Of a stretch of 64,000 bases of DNA, positions 35,381 to 46,278 are shown piece after piece (the first letter of the stretch is position 1; every line of letters starts with the position of its first letter). The notes beneath the pieces were generated by a model. The model worked only from the letters and a program-made list of their open reading frames with translations, was not told where the DNA came from and searched no databases. The DNA is from Chelatococcus sambhunathii (lineage in GTDB: Bacteria; Pseudomonadota; Alphaproteobacteria; Rhizobiales; Methylopilaceae). Made by a program: the position numbers and the translations under genes. The stretch is from positions 1 to 64,000 of the forward strand of contig JADBEO010000014.1 of the NCBI GenBank assembly GCA_031316315.1. The letters run 5' to 3'.

Positions 35381-38300
35381 CTACCCGTTCAGCCCCGCGG
35401 GACGCCTCAGGTCGAGAGTCATCGGGAAGGAGGGATTCGGCAATTCCCGGACGGGCTCGAACACGCCCGGCGTGTGGCCGATGTCCTCAAAACGCGCAAG
35501 TCGACGCGCCTCCGCCTCGTAGGAATTGACCGGGAACGTCTCGTAGTTCCGCCCGCCCGGATGGGCGACGTGATAGACGCAGCCGCCGATGGAGCGGGCG
35601 GACCAGCGGTCATAGATGTCGAAGGTCAACGGCGCCTGCGGCGGCAGCGTCGGGTGCAGGCCCGAGGCCGGCTGCCAGGCCTTAAAGCGCACGCCCGCGA
35701 CATGGCTGCCGCCGATCGTCGCGAGCGGGACGATGCGGCCGTTGCAGGTGACGGCGTAGCGGCTCGGATCGCCGCCCGAGAGCGAGACCTGCAGGCGCTC
35801 GACCGACGAATCGACGAAGCGGACGGTGCCGCCGATCGCGCCGGTTTCGCCCATGACGTGCCATGGCTCGAGCGCCTGGCGAAGCTCCAGCGTGACGCCC
35901 TCGCGCTCGATGCGGCCGCAGAACGGGAAGCGGAACTCGCGTTGCGCCTCGAACCACTCGGAGCGGACCGGATAACCGTGCTGACGAAGGTCCTCCAGCA
36001 CGTCGAGAAAGTCCTGCCACAGCACGGCCGGCAGCATGAAGCGGTCATGCAGCTGGGTCCCCCAGCGAGCGAAGGAGCCGACCGCCGGCGCTTTCCAGAA
36101 ACGCGCGATCAACGCCCGGATCAGAAGCTGCTGGGCGAGGCTCATGCGCGCGTCCGGCGGCATCTCGAAGCCGCGGAACTCGAGCAGGCCGAGCCGGCCC
36201 GTCGGCCCGTCCGGCGAATAGAGCTTGTCGATGCAGATCTCGGAACGGTGCGTGTTGCCGGTGACGTCGATCAGCAGGTTCCGGAACAGCCGGTCGACCA
36301 GCCAGGGCGGCATCCGGTTCGCATCGCCGGGCGAGGGCACGTTCGCCATGGCGATCTCGAGCTCGTAGAGCCCGTCGTGGCGCGCTTCGTCGACCCGGGG
36401 CGCCTGGCTCGTCGGGCCGATGAACATGCCGGAGAACAGGTAGCTCAGCGAAGGATGCCGCTGCCAATGCAGCACCAGCGACTTCAAGAGGTCCGGTCGG
36501 CGCAGGAAGGGGCTGTCGAGCGGCGTCGCGCCGCCGACCACGACGTGGTTGCCGCCGCCGGTGCCGGTGTGCTTGCCGTCGACCATGAACTTGTCGGCGC
36601 CGAGCCTGGACTGGCGCGCGTCCTCATAGACGCCGGTCGTGATGTCCACCGCTTCTCGCCATGACGAGGCGGGGTGGATGTTGACCTCGATGACGCCGGG
36701 ATCCGGCGCGACGCGGATGACGTTGACCCGCGGATCGTGCGGCGGGGCGTAACCCTCGATCTGGACGGGCACGCCGTGCTCCTCGGCCGACTCCTCGATC
36801 GCGGCGAGCAGGTCGAGATAGGCCTCGATCGACTCCATCGGCGGGATGAACACGCAAAGCTTGCCGTCGCGCGGCTCGACCGTGAGCGCGGTGCGCACGG
36901 TCGCGACGATCTCGTTGTTCGTGGCGGCCTGCGGCTGCTGCGAGACTTCCGGGCCGGGCACCGCGATCGACGCCTGCGGATGGGCTTCGATCCCCGCCGC
37001 TTCCGGCTTCGACGGCGTGCGGCCCGCCCGCGTCCGCGACGGAGGCTCTCCGAGCGGCTCGAATTCGCGCACCGGGTCCGCGGGGAAGAAGTACGGGTAC
37101 TGCGACGACGACAGATACGGAAGGGACGCGAGCGGCAGCCGGTAACCGAGCGCGCTGTCTCCCGGCGTTAGGAACAGTTTGCCGCGCCGCGTCGTCCAGC
37201 GTTCCGACGCCCAGCGCGGCGGATTGGCCTGCCACGGCTGGATGGGCAGCACATAGCCCGTCGGCTTGTCGAGGCCGCGGTCGAAGGTCTTGGCGATCCG
37301 CGCCCGCTGCTCGGGGTCGCTGAGCTTCGAGTTCGCCGGATCGACGTTCTCCGGCAGTTCCGCCTCGCGCACGAGCCAGTAGCTCGGATCCTCATAGGCG
37401 GGAGCGACATTGGCCTCCGAAACGCCGATCCGTCGCGCGACGTCCTGGGTCAGCGCCTCGGCCGCGACGGCGTCGGCGCCGGCCGACCTGGTCTCTCGCG
37501 CGATGAGGTCGGCGTTCTTCCAGATCGGCTTGCCGTCCTTCCGCCAGTAAAGCGAGAAGGTCCAGCGCGGCAGCGTCTCGCCCGGATACCACTTGCCCTG
37601 GCCGTAGTGCAGGAAGCCGCCGGGCGCGAAGCGGTCGCGCAGACGCCGGATCAGGTCGTCGGCGAGGGCGCGTTTCGTCGGGCCGGTCGCGTCGGCGTTC
37701 CATTCCGGCGACTGGAAGTCGTCGATCGAGACGAAGGTCGGCTCGCCGCCCATGGTGAGGCGCACGTCGTTGCGGCGCAACTCCTCGTCGACCGTCTCGC
37801 CGAGCGCGTCGAGCGCCGTCCAGCTTTCGTCGGAGAAGGGGAAGCTGACGCGCGGCCGTTCGGCGACGCGGTCGACCTTCATGTCGAAGGCGAAGTCGAC
37901 TTCGGCGAAGCTCGCGAGGCCGACGATCGGCGCGGCCGAGCGGTAGTGCGGCGTCGCGGCGAGCGGTACGTGGCTCTCGCCGGTGAGCAGACCGGACGTC
38001 GGGTCGAGCCCGATCCAGCCTGCGCCGGGCAGGTAGACCTCAGCCCAGGCGTGGAGGTCGGTGAAGTCGACGCTGGTGCCCTTCGGCCCGTCGAGCGCGA
38101 CGATGTCGGGCTTCAGCTGGATGAGGTAGCCCGAGACGAAGCGGGCCGCGAAGCCGAGGCGCCGCAGCGTCTGGACGAGAAGCCACGACGTGTCGCGGCA
38201 GGAGCCGGAGGCCTTTTCGAGCGTCTCGTCGGGCGTCTGAACGCCGGGCTCCATGCGGATGAGGTACTTGATCTTCTGGGACAGCGCCTGGTTCAGCCCG

Positions 38301-38737
38301 ACCAGGAAATTGACCGTCCCCTTCTCGCTGCGGTCGATCTCGGCAAGGAAGGTCTCGAACGCGGCGCCGGTTTCGATCGCTTCGAGATAGGGCTTCAGGT
38401 CCGAGGCGAGGTCAGCTTCATAGGAAAAGGGCCATTCGGTCGCGCTCTCCTCCACGAAGAAGTCGAACGGATTGTAGACCGTCATGTCGGCGAGCAGGTC
38501 GACCTCGATCTTCAGCTCGCGCACGGGCTCGGGGAATACGAAGCGGGCGAGGTAGTTCCCGAAGGGATCCTGCTGCCAGTTGATGAAGTGGTTCGCCGGC
38601 GAGACCTTCAGCGAATAGGACGGCGTCCGGGTGCGCGAATGGGGCGCCGGACGCAGCCGGATGATTTGCGGCCCGAGCGACACCGGACGGTCATAGCGGT
38701 AATGGGTGAGGTGGTGCAGGCTCGCGAGGATGGACAT
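35381..38737 (-). CDS. Transglutaminase / DUF2126 large protein (operon gene 1)
   Basis: The 1118-residue protein begins with [23 protein letters not shown] and a transglutaminase domain (about 1-290) with the triad segments [27 protein letters not shown] and IGLDPTSG. From about 300 to the end it has the DUF2126 region ([48 protein letters not shown]), related to glutamine-synthetase/ATP-grasp-like amidoligases by published prediction. The start at 38737 is where conservation begins; twenty further codons upstream look like leader. It heads the operon with the ATP-grasp/alpha-E and second transglutaminase genes. Confidence 0.92.
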   Translation of the reverse strand: MSILASLHHLTHYRYDRPVSLGPQIIRLRPAPHSRTRTPSYSLKVSPANHFINWQQDPFGNYLARFVFPEPVRELKIEVDLLADMTVYNPFDFFVEESATEWPFSYEADLASDLKPYLEAIETGAAFETFLAEIDRSEKGTVNFLVGLNQALSQKIKYLIRMEPGVQTPDETLEKASGSCRDTSWLLVQTLRRLGFAARFVSGYLIQLKPDIVALDGPKGTSVDFTDLHAWAEVYLPGAGWIGLDPTSGLLTGESHVPLAATPHYRSAAPIVGLASFAEVDFAFDMKVDRVAERPRVSFPFSDESWTALDALGETVDEELRRNDVRLTMGGEPTFVSIDDFQSPEWNADATGPTKRALADDLIRRLRDRFAPGGFLHYGQGKWYPGETLPRWTFSLYWRKDGKPIWKNADLIARETRSAGADAVAAEALTQDVARRIGVSEANVAPAYEDPSYWLVREAELPENVDPANSKLSDPEQRARIAKTFDRGLDKPTGYVLPIQPWQANPPRWASERWTTRRGKLFLTPGDSALGYRLPLASLPYLSSSQYPYFFPADPVREFEPLGEPPSRTRAGRTPSKPEAAGIEAHPQASIAVPGPEVSQQPQAATNNEIVATVRTALTVEPRDGKLCVFIPPMESIEAYLDLLAAIEESAEEHGVPVQIEGYAPPHDPRVNVIRVAPDPGVIEVNIHPASSWREAVDITTGVYEDARQSRLGADKFMVDGKHTGTGGGNHVVVGGATPLDSPFLRRPDLLKSLVLHWQRHPSLSYLFSGMFIGPTSQAPRVDEARHDGLYELEIAMANVPSPGDANRMPPWLVDRLFRNLLIDVTGNTHRSEICIDKLYSPDGPTGRLGLLEFRGFEMPPDARMSLAQQLLIRALIARFWKAPAVGSFARWGTQLHDRFMLPAVLWQDFLDVLEDLRQHGYPVRSEWFEAQREFRFPFCGRIEREGVTLELRQALEPWHVMGETGAIGGTVRFVDSSVERLQVSLSGGDPSRYAVTCNGRIVPLATIGGSHVAGVRFKAWQPASGLHPTLPPQAPLTFDIYDRWSARSIGGCVYHVAHPGGRNYETFPVNSYEAEARRLARFEDIGHTPGVFEPVRELPNPSFPMTLDLRRPAGLNG

Positions 38738-38924
38738 CGACCGTCGGTGGTTCCCTAGCTGGTGCGGAAACCATAACCGGCTGCCGCAGCGCAGCAAGCG
38801 CTTGCGACGTCTAATATCGACGCAACGATTTGGAGCCCGCGCGACGGAACCGTCGGCAGGCGACGGGCATTAGGCGTTCGTCAACGTGCGCGGCCGGCGG
38901 CCGGCGCATCGTCCCGGGGGAATC

Positions 38925-40007
38925 ATGCGCCTCTTCGCCTGTCCGTCCTGCAACCAGGTCGTCTATTTCGAGAACGTCGTCTGCGAGCGGTGCAACCACG
39001 CGCTCGGCTACGAGCCGACGTCAAATCGCATGCTCGCGCTCGAGCAGAACAGCGAGGGCGACTGGACGTCCGTCGGCGAGAAGAGCGACGGCTCACGCTG
39101 GTTCTACTGCACGAACTACGCGCACGGCGTCTGCAACTGGCTGGTCCCGGCGGAGGGCGGCCAGCAGTTCTGCGCCTGCTGCCGGCACAATCTCGTCGTT
39201 CCGAACACGGCCGACGCCGCCAATGTCGAGCTGTGGCGCCGGATGGAGGTGGCCAAGCGGCGGCTGTTCTACACGATTTTTCGGCTCAATCTGCCGCGGG
39301 ATACGCGCAGCGAGCACCCCGAAGGGCTTGGCTTCCAGTTTCTGAGCGACGACCCTGCGGAAGAAGGGCAGGTGATGACGGGCCACGATGACGGCCTCAT
39401 CACCATCGCCCTGGTCGAGGCCGACGACGCGGAGCGCGAAAGGCGGCGCAGCGCCATGGGCGAGCCCTACCGCACGCTGCTCGGTCATTTCCGACACGAG
39501 GTCGGGCACTGGTACTGGGACCGACTGGTGCGCGACGCCGGCCTTCTGGATCAATGCCGAGCCGTGTTCGGCGACGACACGTTCGACTATGACGAGGCGC
39601 TCAAGATCCATTACGCGCACGGGCCGAAGCCCGGATGGCAGAACGACTTCGTCTCATCCTACGCGGCGGTCCATCCGTGGGAGGACTTCGCAGAGACCTG
39701 GGCGCACTACTTCCATATCACCGACACGCTCGATACCGCGCGGGCGCTCGGCTTCAAGGTCGATCCGCGCGTCGACAAGGAGGACGCGATCACGACCGAG
39801 GCGGATTTCGACGTCTATTCTGCGCGCACCAGCAACGTCGACATCGTGACGAGCTGGTTCGCGACGGCGGCCGCCCTCAACATGCTGAACCGCTCGGTCG
39901 GACTGAGCGACGCCTATCCGTTCGTGCTGGCGGAGCCGGTGGTGACGAAGCTCGGCTTCATCCACGATCTGGTGCACGGGCGCGTGCGGAGCCGCGCCGC
40001 GGCCTGA
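38925..40007 (+). CDS. Putative zinc-binding metallopeptidase (COG4307/DUF2248)
   Basis: The 360-residue protein opens with a zinc ribbon (CPSCNQVVYFENVVCERC) and a second Cys cluster (YCTNYAHGVCNW, FCACCRHN). The core has the metallopeptidase motif HEVGHWYWDRL at 191-201, with the distant ligand segment PWEDFAETWAHYFHI. GGGGGA four bases before the ATG supports the start. It is divergent from the transglutaminase/ATP-grasp operon, an arrangement I recall from other Hyphomicrobiales, so it probably belongs to the same peptide-modifying system. There is no signal peptide, so it should be cytosolic. Confidence 0.85.
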   Translation: MRLFACPSCNQVVYFENVVCERCNHALGYEPTSNRMLALEQNSEGDWTSVGEKSDGSRWFYCTNYAHGVCNWLVPAEGGQQFCACCRHNLVVPNTADAANVELWRRMEVAKRRLFYTIFRLNLPRDTRSEHPEGLGFQFLSDDPAEEGQVMTGHDDGLITIALVEADDAERERRRSAMGEPYRTLLGHFRHEVGHWYWDRLVRDAGLLDQCRAVFGDDTFDYDEALKIHYAHGPKPGWQNDFVSSYAAVHPWEDFAETWAHYFHITDTLDTARALGFKVDPRVDKEDAITTEADFDVYSARTSNVDIVTSWFATAAALNMLNRSVGLSDAYPFVLAEPVVTKLGFIHDLVHGRVRSRAAA

Positions 40008-40013
40008 GCGCGC

Positions 40014-40481
40014 TCAGCCGCGCCCGCGATAGGGCGCGACGCCCTGGTCGGGCGCCCAGACGCCGGCGGGCAGGGCGCCTGACTGGAAGAACACGTCGAT
40101 CGGGATGCCCCCGCGCGGATACCAGTAGCCGCCGATCCTCAGCCATTTGGGCTCGAGAAGCGCCAGCAGCCGCTTGCCGATCGCCACGGTGCAATCCTCG
40201 TGGAAGGCGCCGTGGTTGCGGAACGAGGCGAGGTAGAGCTTCAGCGACTTCGACTCCACGAGCCAGCCGCCGGGGACATAGTCGATCACGAGATGCGCGA
40301 AGTCCGGCTGCGCGGTGACCGGACAGAGCGAGGTGAACTCCGGGACGGTGAAGCGCGCCACGTAGTCGACGTCCGGATGCGGGTTCGGCACGCGGTCGAG
40401 TTCGGCCTCCTCCGGCGAGGCGGGCAGGGCGGTCGGGCGTCCAAGCTGCAGATCGGCCATGAAATTCGTTCGTCCGGTCAT
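40014..40481 (-). CDS. queF: NADPH-dependent 7-cyano-7-deazaguanine reductase
   Basis: It reduces the nitrile preQ0 to preQ1 for queuosine in tRNA. The 155-residue single-domain form has [15 protein letters not shown] with the nucleophile Cys53, the [19 protein letters not shown] region that binds substrate and NADPH, and [15 protein letters not shown] at the end. Start may be 40481 or the Met at 40460; neither has a clear ribosome site. No other queuosine genes are adjacent. It is convergent with the metallopeptidase gene. Confidence 0.95.
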   Translation of the reverse strand: MTGRTNFMADLQLGRPTALPASPEEAELDRVPNPHPDVDYVARFTVPEFTSLCPVTAQPDFAHLVIDYVPGGWLVESKSLKLYLASFRNHGAFHEDCTVAIGKRLLALLEPKWLRIGGYWYPRGGIPIDVFFQSGALPAGVWAPDQGVAPYRGRG

Positions 40482-40508
40482 TGATACGACGGATGTAGCG
40501 TCGTTTGA

Positions 40509-41873
<1,365 letters not shown>

Positions 41874-41882
41874 CCGATTGAC

Positions 41883-41918
41883 GCATCGCGCGGCGGGAGA
41901 CATCCGGCCGCGCGATGC
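41883..41918. terminator. Stem-loop downstream of eno
   Basis: Eleven-base arms gcatcgcgcgg (41883-41893) and exact complement (41908-41918) with a 14-base loop start ten bases after the eno stop. There is no T-tract. It probably ends eno transcription or protects the mRNA end, and it also lies at the 3' end of the convergent DUF1353 gene. Confidence 0.5.
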
Positions 41919-41927
41919 TCGGTGCGA

Positions 41928-42602
41928 TCACTTCGTGGGAAGTCCGCCGGCTCCACTGCCGCCGTTCAGGAAAACATCACCCGGGTTACGCTGTGCGGCC
42001 AAAGCCTCGATCTCTTCAGCCGACAGGGCCGAGGGGTTGGCTTCAATGCTCGCGTGGAAGTTCTGAACGTCCGCCGCAATCTTCGGATCGTCGTAGACCG
42101 GCGGCCGCGAGATGAGCGTTTCGCCTCCTACGGTCTTGATGCAATTTTTGGTAATCTTGCAGTTGATCCCAGGCGCGGGCTGCTTCCATTTATGGGATCC
42201 GACAAGAACCGCATAGTACATGGCGGCTGATCGAATTCGATCGACGCCACTCTCGATCAATATATCGAAGAACACTCGATTAGTTTGTCGCCACGAGCGC
42301 GCCTCCCTTACACAGTAATGATCGTGAATGATTGCGGCCTTTAAATATTCGAACGTCCAGTTGTCGCCAATTAGGGGATGAAAAATCTTCGGTATCGACG
42401 CGCCGTCAGTGATGTCGCCCTTTGAGGCCTCCCAACCTAAGCCGTTCGGATCGATATATCCGAAGTCGCTCAGGAGGACCTTGGTCGCTCCTGTCTCGTC
42501 CTTAGGATTCGGCCCGAGAGAAAGGTGGCCCTTAAATTCAGCGTTCGCCGAAGAAGCGCAGAAGGCGCCGATCAGAACCAGAATGCACATGAGGATGCGC
42601 AT
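41928..42602 (-). CDS. Secreted DUF1353 protein
   Basis: The 224-residue product has a signal peptide (MRILMCILVLIGAFCASSANA) and a DUF1353 domain, recognisable by ITDGASIPKIFHPLIG, AAIIHDHYCVREA and NRVFFDILIESGV. DUF1353 is best known from phage and prophage proteins; its role is unknown, though the D-G-A-S-x-P and I-H-D-x-x-C motifs look catalytic or metal-binding. Its base composition is visibly more AT-rich than flanking genes. It is convergent with eno and lies between core genes, so it is probably acquired. Confidence 0.75.
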   Translation of the reverse strand: MRILMCILVLIGAFCASSANAEFKGHLSLGPNPKDETGATKVLLSDFGYIDPNGLGWEASKGDITDGASIPKIFHPLIGDNWTFEYLKAAIIHDHYCVREARSWRQTNRVFFDILIESGVDRIRSAAMYYAVLVGSHKWKQPAPGINCKITKNCIKTVGGETLISRPPVYDDPKIAADVQNFHASIEANPSALSAEEIEALAAQRNPGDVFLNGGSGAGGLPTK

Positions 42603-42732
42603 GAGGCAGCTCCCAACCTGGATCGGCGCCCGCTGAGTTTACGTGCCATGACTAAACTATGCAATCTGTAGTTGCGTATCCGTGGCCGGTCGGTCGGAAG
42701 GGTTGCGAAGCGCGCGAAGCTTCACGGCCAAC

Positions 42733-42763
42733 AAAAAAACCCCGCGGCGCGAGCCGCGGGGTT
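42733..42763 (-). terminator. Rho-independent terminator of the porin gene
   Basis: Nine-base arms ccccgcggc (42740-42748) and gccgcgggg (42753-42761) with a gcga loop are followed, on the minus strand, by seven T (a-run 42733-42739). It lies 33 bases past the porin stop and is the clearest intrinsic terminator of the window. Confidence 0.88.
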
Positions 42764-42795
42764 TCTCAGTTCCCGACCTTTCGGTCAGCTGGTTC

Positions 42796-43425
42796 TCACC
42801 AGAACTTGTAGGCGACGCCCGCCAGCACGCGGTGCTCGTCGAGGTCCGACTTCACGCCGCGGAACTTGTCCTTGCCGTAGTCCGTGTAGCGGTATTCGGC
42901 GCGGGCCACGACCGAGTCGGCGAGAGCCGTCTCGATGCCGCCGCCGACGGTCCAGCCGACCGCGGTCTTGCTGGCGCTGCCGCCGAGCGCGGAGATCTTG
43001 CGGTCGGCATAGGCCACGCCGCCGGCGCCGTAGGCGACGAAGCGGTCGAAGGCGAAGCCGATGCGGCCGCGCGTGGCGCCGGCCCAGTTGACCTCGTTCT
43101 TCACGTTGGCGCGACCAAAGCGCTTCTTGTCGTCCTGGTCGGACCAGTTGAAGTCGGTCTCGACGCCGAGCAGCACGTTGTTAAACTCGAAGTTGTAGCC
43201 GGCATAGCCGCCGACCAGCGCGCCCTTCGGGTCGATGCTGCGTCCGCCGACCTTCGAGTTGCCCCAGCCATAGCCGGCCTGGACGCCGACATAGGGACCG
43301 GTCCAGCTGAAGGACGGGACCGCGGCGACGGCCGGAGCCGGCTGTTCCATCGGAAGGTCGGCCGCGACGGCGACAGACGCGAAAGCCACCGCGGACGCGG
43401 CGCCGAGAAGCAGAGTACGGATCAT
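42796..43425 (-). CDS. Omp25/Omp31-like outer-membrane beta-barrel protein
   Basis: The 209-residue protein has a signal peptide (MIRTLLLGAASAVAFASVAVAADLP) and an eight-strand barrel pattern: FSWTGPYVGVQAGYGWGNS, GGYAGYNFEFNNVLLGVETDFNWS, RGRIGFAFDRFVAYGAGGVAYAD, GWTVGGGIETAL, ARAEYRYTDYG and a C-terminal VAYKFW ending in an aromatic residue. This matches the porin-like opacity family abundant in Brucella and other Hyphomicrobiales. AAGGGGGAAAA before the ATG at 43425 decides the start. It has its own strong terminator. Confidence 0.93.
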   Translation of the reverse strand: MIRTLLLGAASAVAFASVAVAADLPMEQPAPAVAAVPSFSWTGPYVGVQAGYGWGNSKVGGRSIDPKGALVGGYAGYNFEFNNVLLGVETDFNWSDQDDKKRFGRANVKNEVNWAGATRGRIGFAFDRFVAYGAGGVAYADRKISALGGSASKTAVGWTVGGGIETALADSVVARAEYRYTDYGKDKFRGVKSDLDEHRVLAGVAYKFW

Positions 43426-43739
43426 ATTTTCCCCCTTGCGGGCCTCCTGCCGCCAATACGCCGGCGGCGACTGACGGCCAGATGGACCCGCTCGGCCGGA
43501 GTGTCCACCCCGTGTTTTGGGCTTCAATTCGGGGTGCGGCTTTTGGGATACAATGCCACTTGGCGGAGCATCCTGAGATTGTCCATTGTGTGACGAAAAT
43601 CGAGCTTTATGAGGCTCTTAGTGTCACGGTTTCGCCGCTTTTCACGGGCCGCGGCCGCTTGGCTGTAAAGGCTCTAGGCAGCTCGCCAAAGGCCTGATCC
43701 GCAGGTGACTCAGGGGCTCGCGGGCGCCATCCTGATGCG
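43426..43739. other. Divergent intergenic region porin / recO
   Basis: The 314-base gap holds the porin ribosome site (gggggaaaat) and must contain promoters for the porin and for recO. It is relatively AT-rich at about 43510-43630. I see no gene, no strong palindrome and no convincing promoter pair. Confidence 0.5.
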
Positions 43740-44465
43740 ATGCAATGGACCGATGACGGCCTCGTTCTGGGGGTCAGGCGACAAGGCGAGACCTCCGTCA
43801 TCGTCGAGCTCTTTACGCGCATGCATGGCCGCCATGCGGGCCTTGTGCGAGGGGGTAGATCACAGAAGCTGAGGCCGACCCTTCAGCCCGGGAACAGCGT
43901 TCGCGCGACTTGGCGTGCGCGACTCGACGACCACCTCGGCGCCTACGCCGTGGAGCCGCTGGAGTTGAGGGCGGGGCGTCTCATGGAGCGCGCGCTCTGG
44001 TTGCATGGCTTGTCGCATCTGGCCGGACTGCTCCGGCTGCTCGCCGAGCGCGATCCGCACGAGGCCCTCTACGAAACCGCCCTGGTCGTCGCCGGTCATC
44101 TCGACCAGGACGACGCCGCTCCGGCCCTGCTCGTGCGGCTGGAGCTGGCGGTTCTCTCGGAGCTCGGATTCGGCCTCGATCTCGCCAGTTGCGCCGCGAC
44201 AGGAACGACCGACGACCTGATCTACGTCTCGCCGAAATCCGGAAGGGCGGTCGGCCGCGAGGCCGGCGCGCCCTATGCGGACAGGCTGTTCGCGCTGCCG
44301 CCGTTTCTCATCGCGCGCGGCTCGAACGCGGCTCCGACCCGCGAGGATGTCGCGGCGGGGTTCGCCCTTACCGGCCATTTTTTGACGAGGCGCGTCTGGG
44401 AGCCGCGCGGGATCACCCCGCCCGACGCCCGCGCGGCCTACCTCGCAGAACTGCGCAAGGCTTGA
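43740..44465 (+). CDS. recO: DNA repair protein RecO
   Basis: RecO loads RecA onto SSB-coated DNA with RecR. The 241-residue protein starts with the OB-fold [30 protein letters not shown] and [23 protein letters not shown], followed by a helical domain. In alphaproteobacteria recO is commonly close to parC; here a luciferase-like gene and two small secreted genes lie between. It is convergent with the luciferase-like gene, only three bases separating the stops. Confidence 0.95.
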   Translation: MQWTDDGLVLGVRRQGETSVIVELFTRMHGRHAGLVRGGRSQKLRPTLQPGNSVRATWRARLDDHLGAYAVEPLELRAGRLMERALWLHGLSHLAGLLRLLAERDPHEALYETALVVAGHLDQDDAAPALLVRLELAVLSELGFGLDLASCAATGTTDDLIYVSPKSGRAVGREAGAPYADRLFALPPFLIARGSNAAPTREDVAAGFALTGHFLTRRVWEPRGITPPDARAAYLAELRKA

Positions 44466-44468
44466 GAC

Positions 44469-45494
44469 TCAGCCGCAAGCCGCGAGGCGAGGGGCCACAT
44501 GGGACAGGCCGGCCGCCTCCGCGAGGATTTCGTAGGACCGCAGCCGCGCCGCGCCGTCGTGGATCGCGGCCGCGATGATGAACTCGTCGGCCTTCGTCCG
44601 CTCGGCAAGCTGTTCCAGCCCCTGCCGCACGATCCCAGGAGACCCGACGATCGAGCAGGCCAGCATCGAGGAGGCGTGCGCCTTCTCGCGCGACGTCCAG
44701 TAGCTCTCGATATCCTCGATCGGCGTCGGCAGCTTGCCGCGAGTTCCCCGGATCATCCGCGCGAAGCTCTGCTGCGCTGAGGTGAACAGGCGGCGCGCCT
44801 CGGCGTCGGTCTCGGCCGCGATCACGTTCACGCCGACCGCCGCGTAGGGGCTCGCGAGTTGCGCGGAAGGTTCGAAGCGCTGGCGGTAGACCGCGAGGGC
44901 GTCGTCGAGCGCGTCCGGCGCGAAATGGGAGGCGAAGCCGTATGGCAGCCCGAGCATCGCGGCGAGCTGGGCGCCGAACAGGCTCGACCCGAGGATCCAG
45001 AGCGGCACATTCGTGTTCGCGCCCGGCACGGCCTGCACGGCCTGTCCCTCCTGAACCGGGCCGAGCAGAGCCTGCAGCTCGACCACGTCCTGCGGGAAGG
45101 TCTCGGCCGACTCGTAGGTCCGGCGTAAGGCCCGCAGCGTCTGCCCGTCCGTGCCGGGCGCGCGGCCGAGGCCGAGATCGATCCGGCCCGGATAGAGCGT
45201 CTCGAGCGTGCCGAACTGTTCGGCGATCACCATCGGCGCGTGGTTTGGAAGCATGATCCCGCCCGCGCCGACGCGGATCGTCTTCGTTCCGCCGGCCACA
45301 TAGCCGATCGCGACAGCGGTCGCGGCGCTGGCGATGCCGACCATGTTGTGGTGCTCGGCAAGCCAGAACCGGCGGTAGCCAAGCCGCTCCGCCAGCTTCG
45401 CGAGTTCGAGCGAACGATGCAGGGCCAGCGCCGCGTCGCCGCCTTCCGGGATGAAGGCGAGGTCGAGCACTGAGAGAGCGGGAGTGCTGGGCAT
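44469..45494 (-). CDS. Luciferase-like flavin-dependent monooxygenase (LLM class)
   Basis: The 341-residue TIM-barrel protein shows [80 protein letters not shown] and [11 protein letters not shown], typical of the single-subunit group annotated as alkane-monooxygenase-like or luxA-like. It uses reduced flavin supplied by another protein; the substrate is unknown. The product is cytosolic, with no partner reductase next to it. Confidence 0.92.
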   Translation of the reverse strand: MPSTPALSVLDLAFIPEGGDAALALHRSLELAKLAERLGYRRFWLAEHHNMVGIASAATAVAIGYVAGGTKTIRVGAGGIMLPNHAPMVIAEQFGTLETLYPGRIDLGLGRAPGTDGQTLRALRRTYESAETFPQDVVELQALLGPVQEGQAVQAVPGANTNVPLWILGSSLFGAQLAAMLGLPYGFASHFAPDALDDALAVYRQRFEPSAQLASPYAAVGVNVIAAETDAEARRLFTSAQQSFARMIRGTRGKLPTPIEDIESYWTSREKAHASSMLACSIVGSPGIVRQGLEQLAERTKADEFIIAAAIHDGAARLRSYEILAEAAGLSHVAPRLAACG

Positions 45495-45658
45495 GATGGC
45501 GTCCTTCGGCTGCGCCGCGGCGTCTTCAGGTCGGGATCGCCGACCCGTTCCGCAAGCCTCGCAAGGCGCCGCGCGGGAACGAACGCCAAGCGCCGCGCCT
45601 TTATCGGGCGAGAGGCGTGGAGCGGCGGCCGACGCCGCCGAAAACGACGAGGCACATC

Positions 45659-45916
45659 ATGAAGTCCCTGATCGCGCTGGCTGGCGCGCTGGCCCTGACG
45701 ACCGCCGCGAACGCTCAGACAGTCATCAAAGAGACCGAGGCCGGCGTGCACTCGGCCCCGGTGGCAGGCGCCACTCCGAACGCACGGCAGCGGCCGGCGG
45801 ACGACACCACCATGCTCGAGAAGCGTTCGACCACCACCGTGATCGAGCCGCGCGAGCGCACCGTCATCGAGCGGCGCGAAGCGCCGTCCGTCGAGGTCGA
45901 GACGCGCAGCCGCTGA
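45659..45916 (+). CDS. Small secreted protein, Arg/Glu-rich
   Basis: The 85-residue product has a signal peptide (MKSLIALAGALALTTAANA) and a mature part rich in charged residues ending in TTTVIEPRERTVIERREAPS. No domain is recognised. GAGG eight bases before the ATG supports the start. The downstream gene, 15 bases away, encodes a protein of similar size with a related valine/glutamate/arginine pattern, so they look like an operon and possibly diverged paralogues. Confidence 0.7.
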   Translation: MKSLIALAGALALTTAANAQTVIKETEAGVHSAPVAGATPNARQRPADDTTMLEKRSTTTVIEPRERTVIERREAPSVEVETRSR

Positions 45917-45931
45917 TCGAAGGAGGAGACG

Positions 45932-46180
45932 ATGAGAACCCTGATCCTTGCGGCCGCGACGCTTTCCGCCATGGGCGCCGCGCATGCGGAGACTGTCGTC
46001 GTGCGGCCCCAGAGCGAGACGGTGGTCACCGCGCCGCCGCCAGCCGTCGTCGAGGAGCGCGGCGTCGTGGTCGAACGGAAACTCGACCCCTACCGGCAGG
46101 AGCTGAACAGCGAGGCGCGCGAAAACACGCCGAACGTCGGCGACGGGACGACCCGCTCGAACCACGCCAACCAGAACTGA
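45932..46180 (+). CDS. Small secreted protein, Val/Glu-rich
   Basis: The 82-residue product has a signal peptide (MRTLILAAATLSAMGAAHA) and a mature part with ETVVVRPQSETVV and EERGVVVERKLDPYRQEL. AAGGAGGAG is an excellent ribosome site just before the ATG. Function is unknown. It follows the similar small gene and precedes parC by about 100 bases. Confidence 0.7.
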   Translation: MRTLILAAATLSAMGAAHAETVVVRPQSETVVTAPPPAVVEERGVVVERKLDPYRQELNSEARENTPNVGDGTTRSNHANQN

Positions 46181-46278
46181 TTTTCGGACTGGACCTCGGA
46201 CCGCGTCGGCAATCTTCCCTGTGCGGTGCGGCCCGGGGTCTTCTTGTTCCGAATCGGGGTCGCGCCTAACCAAAGGGG

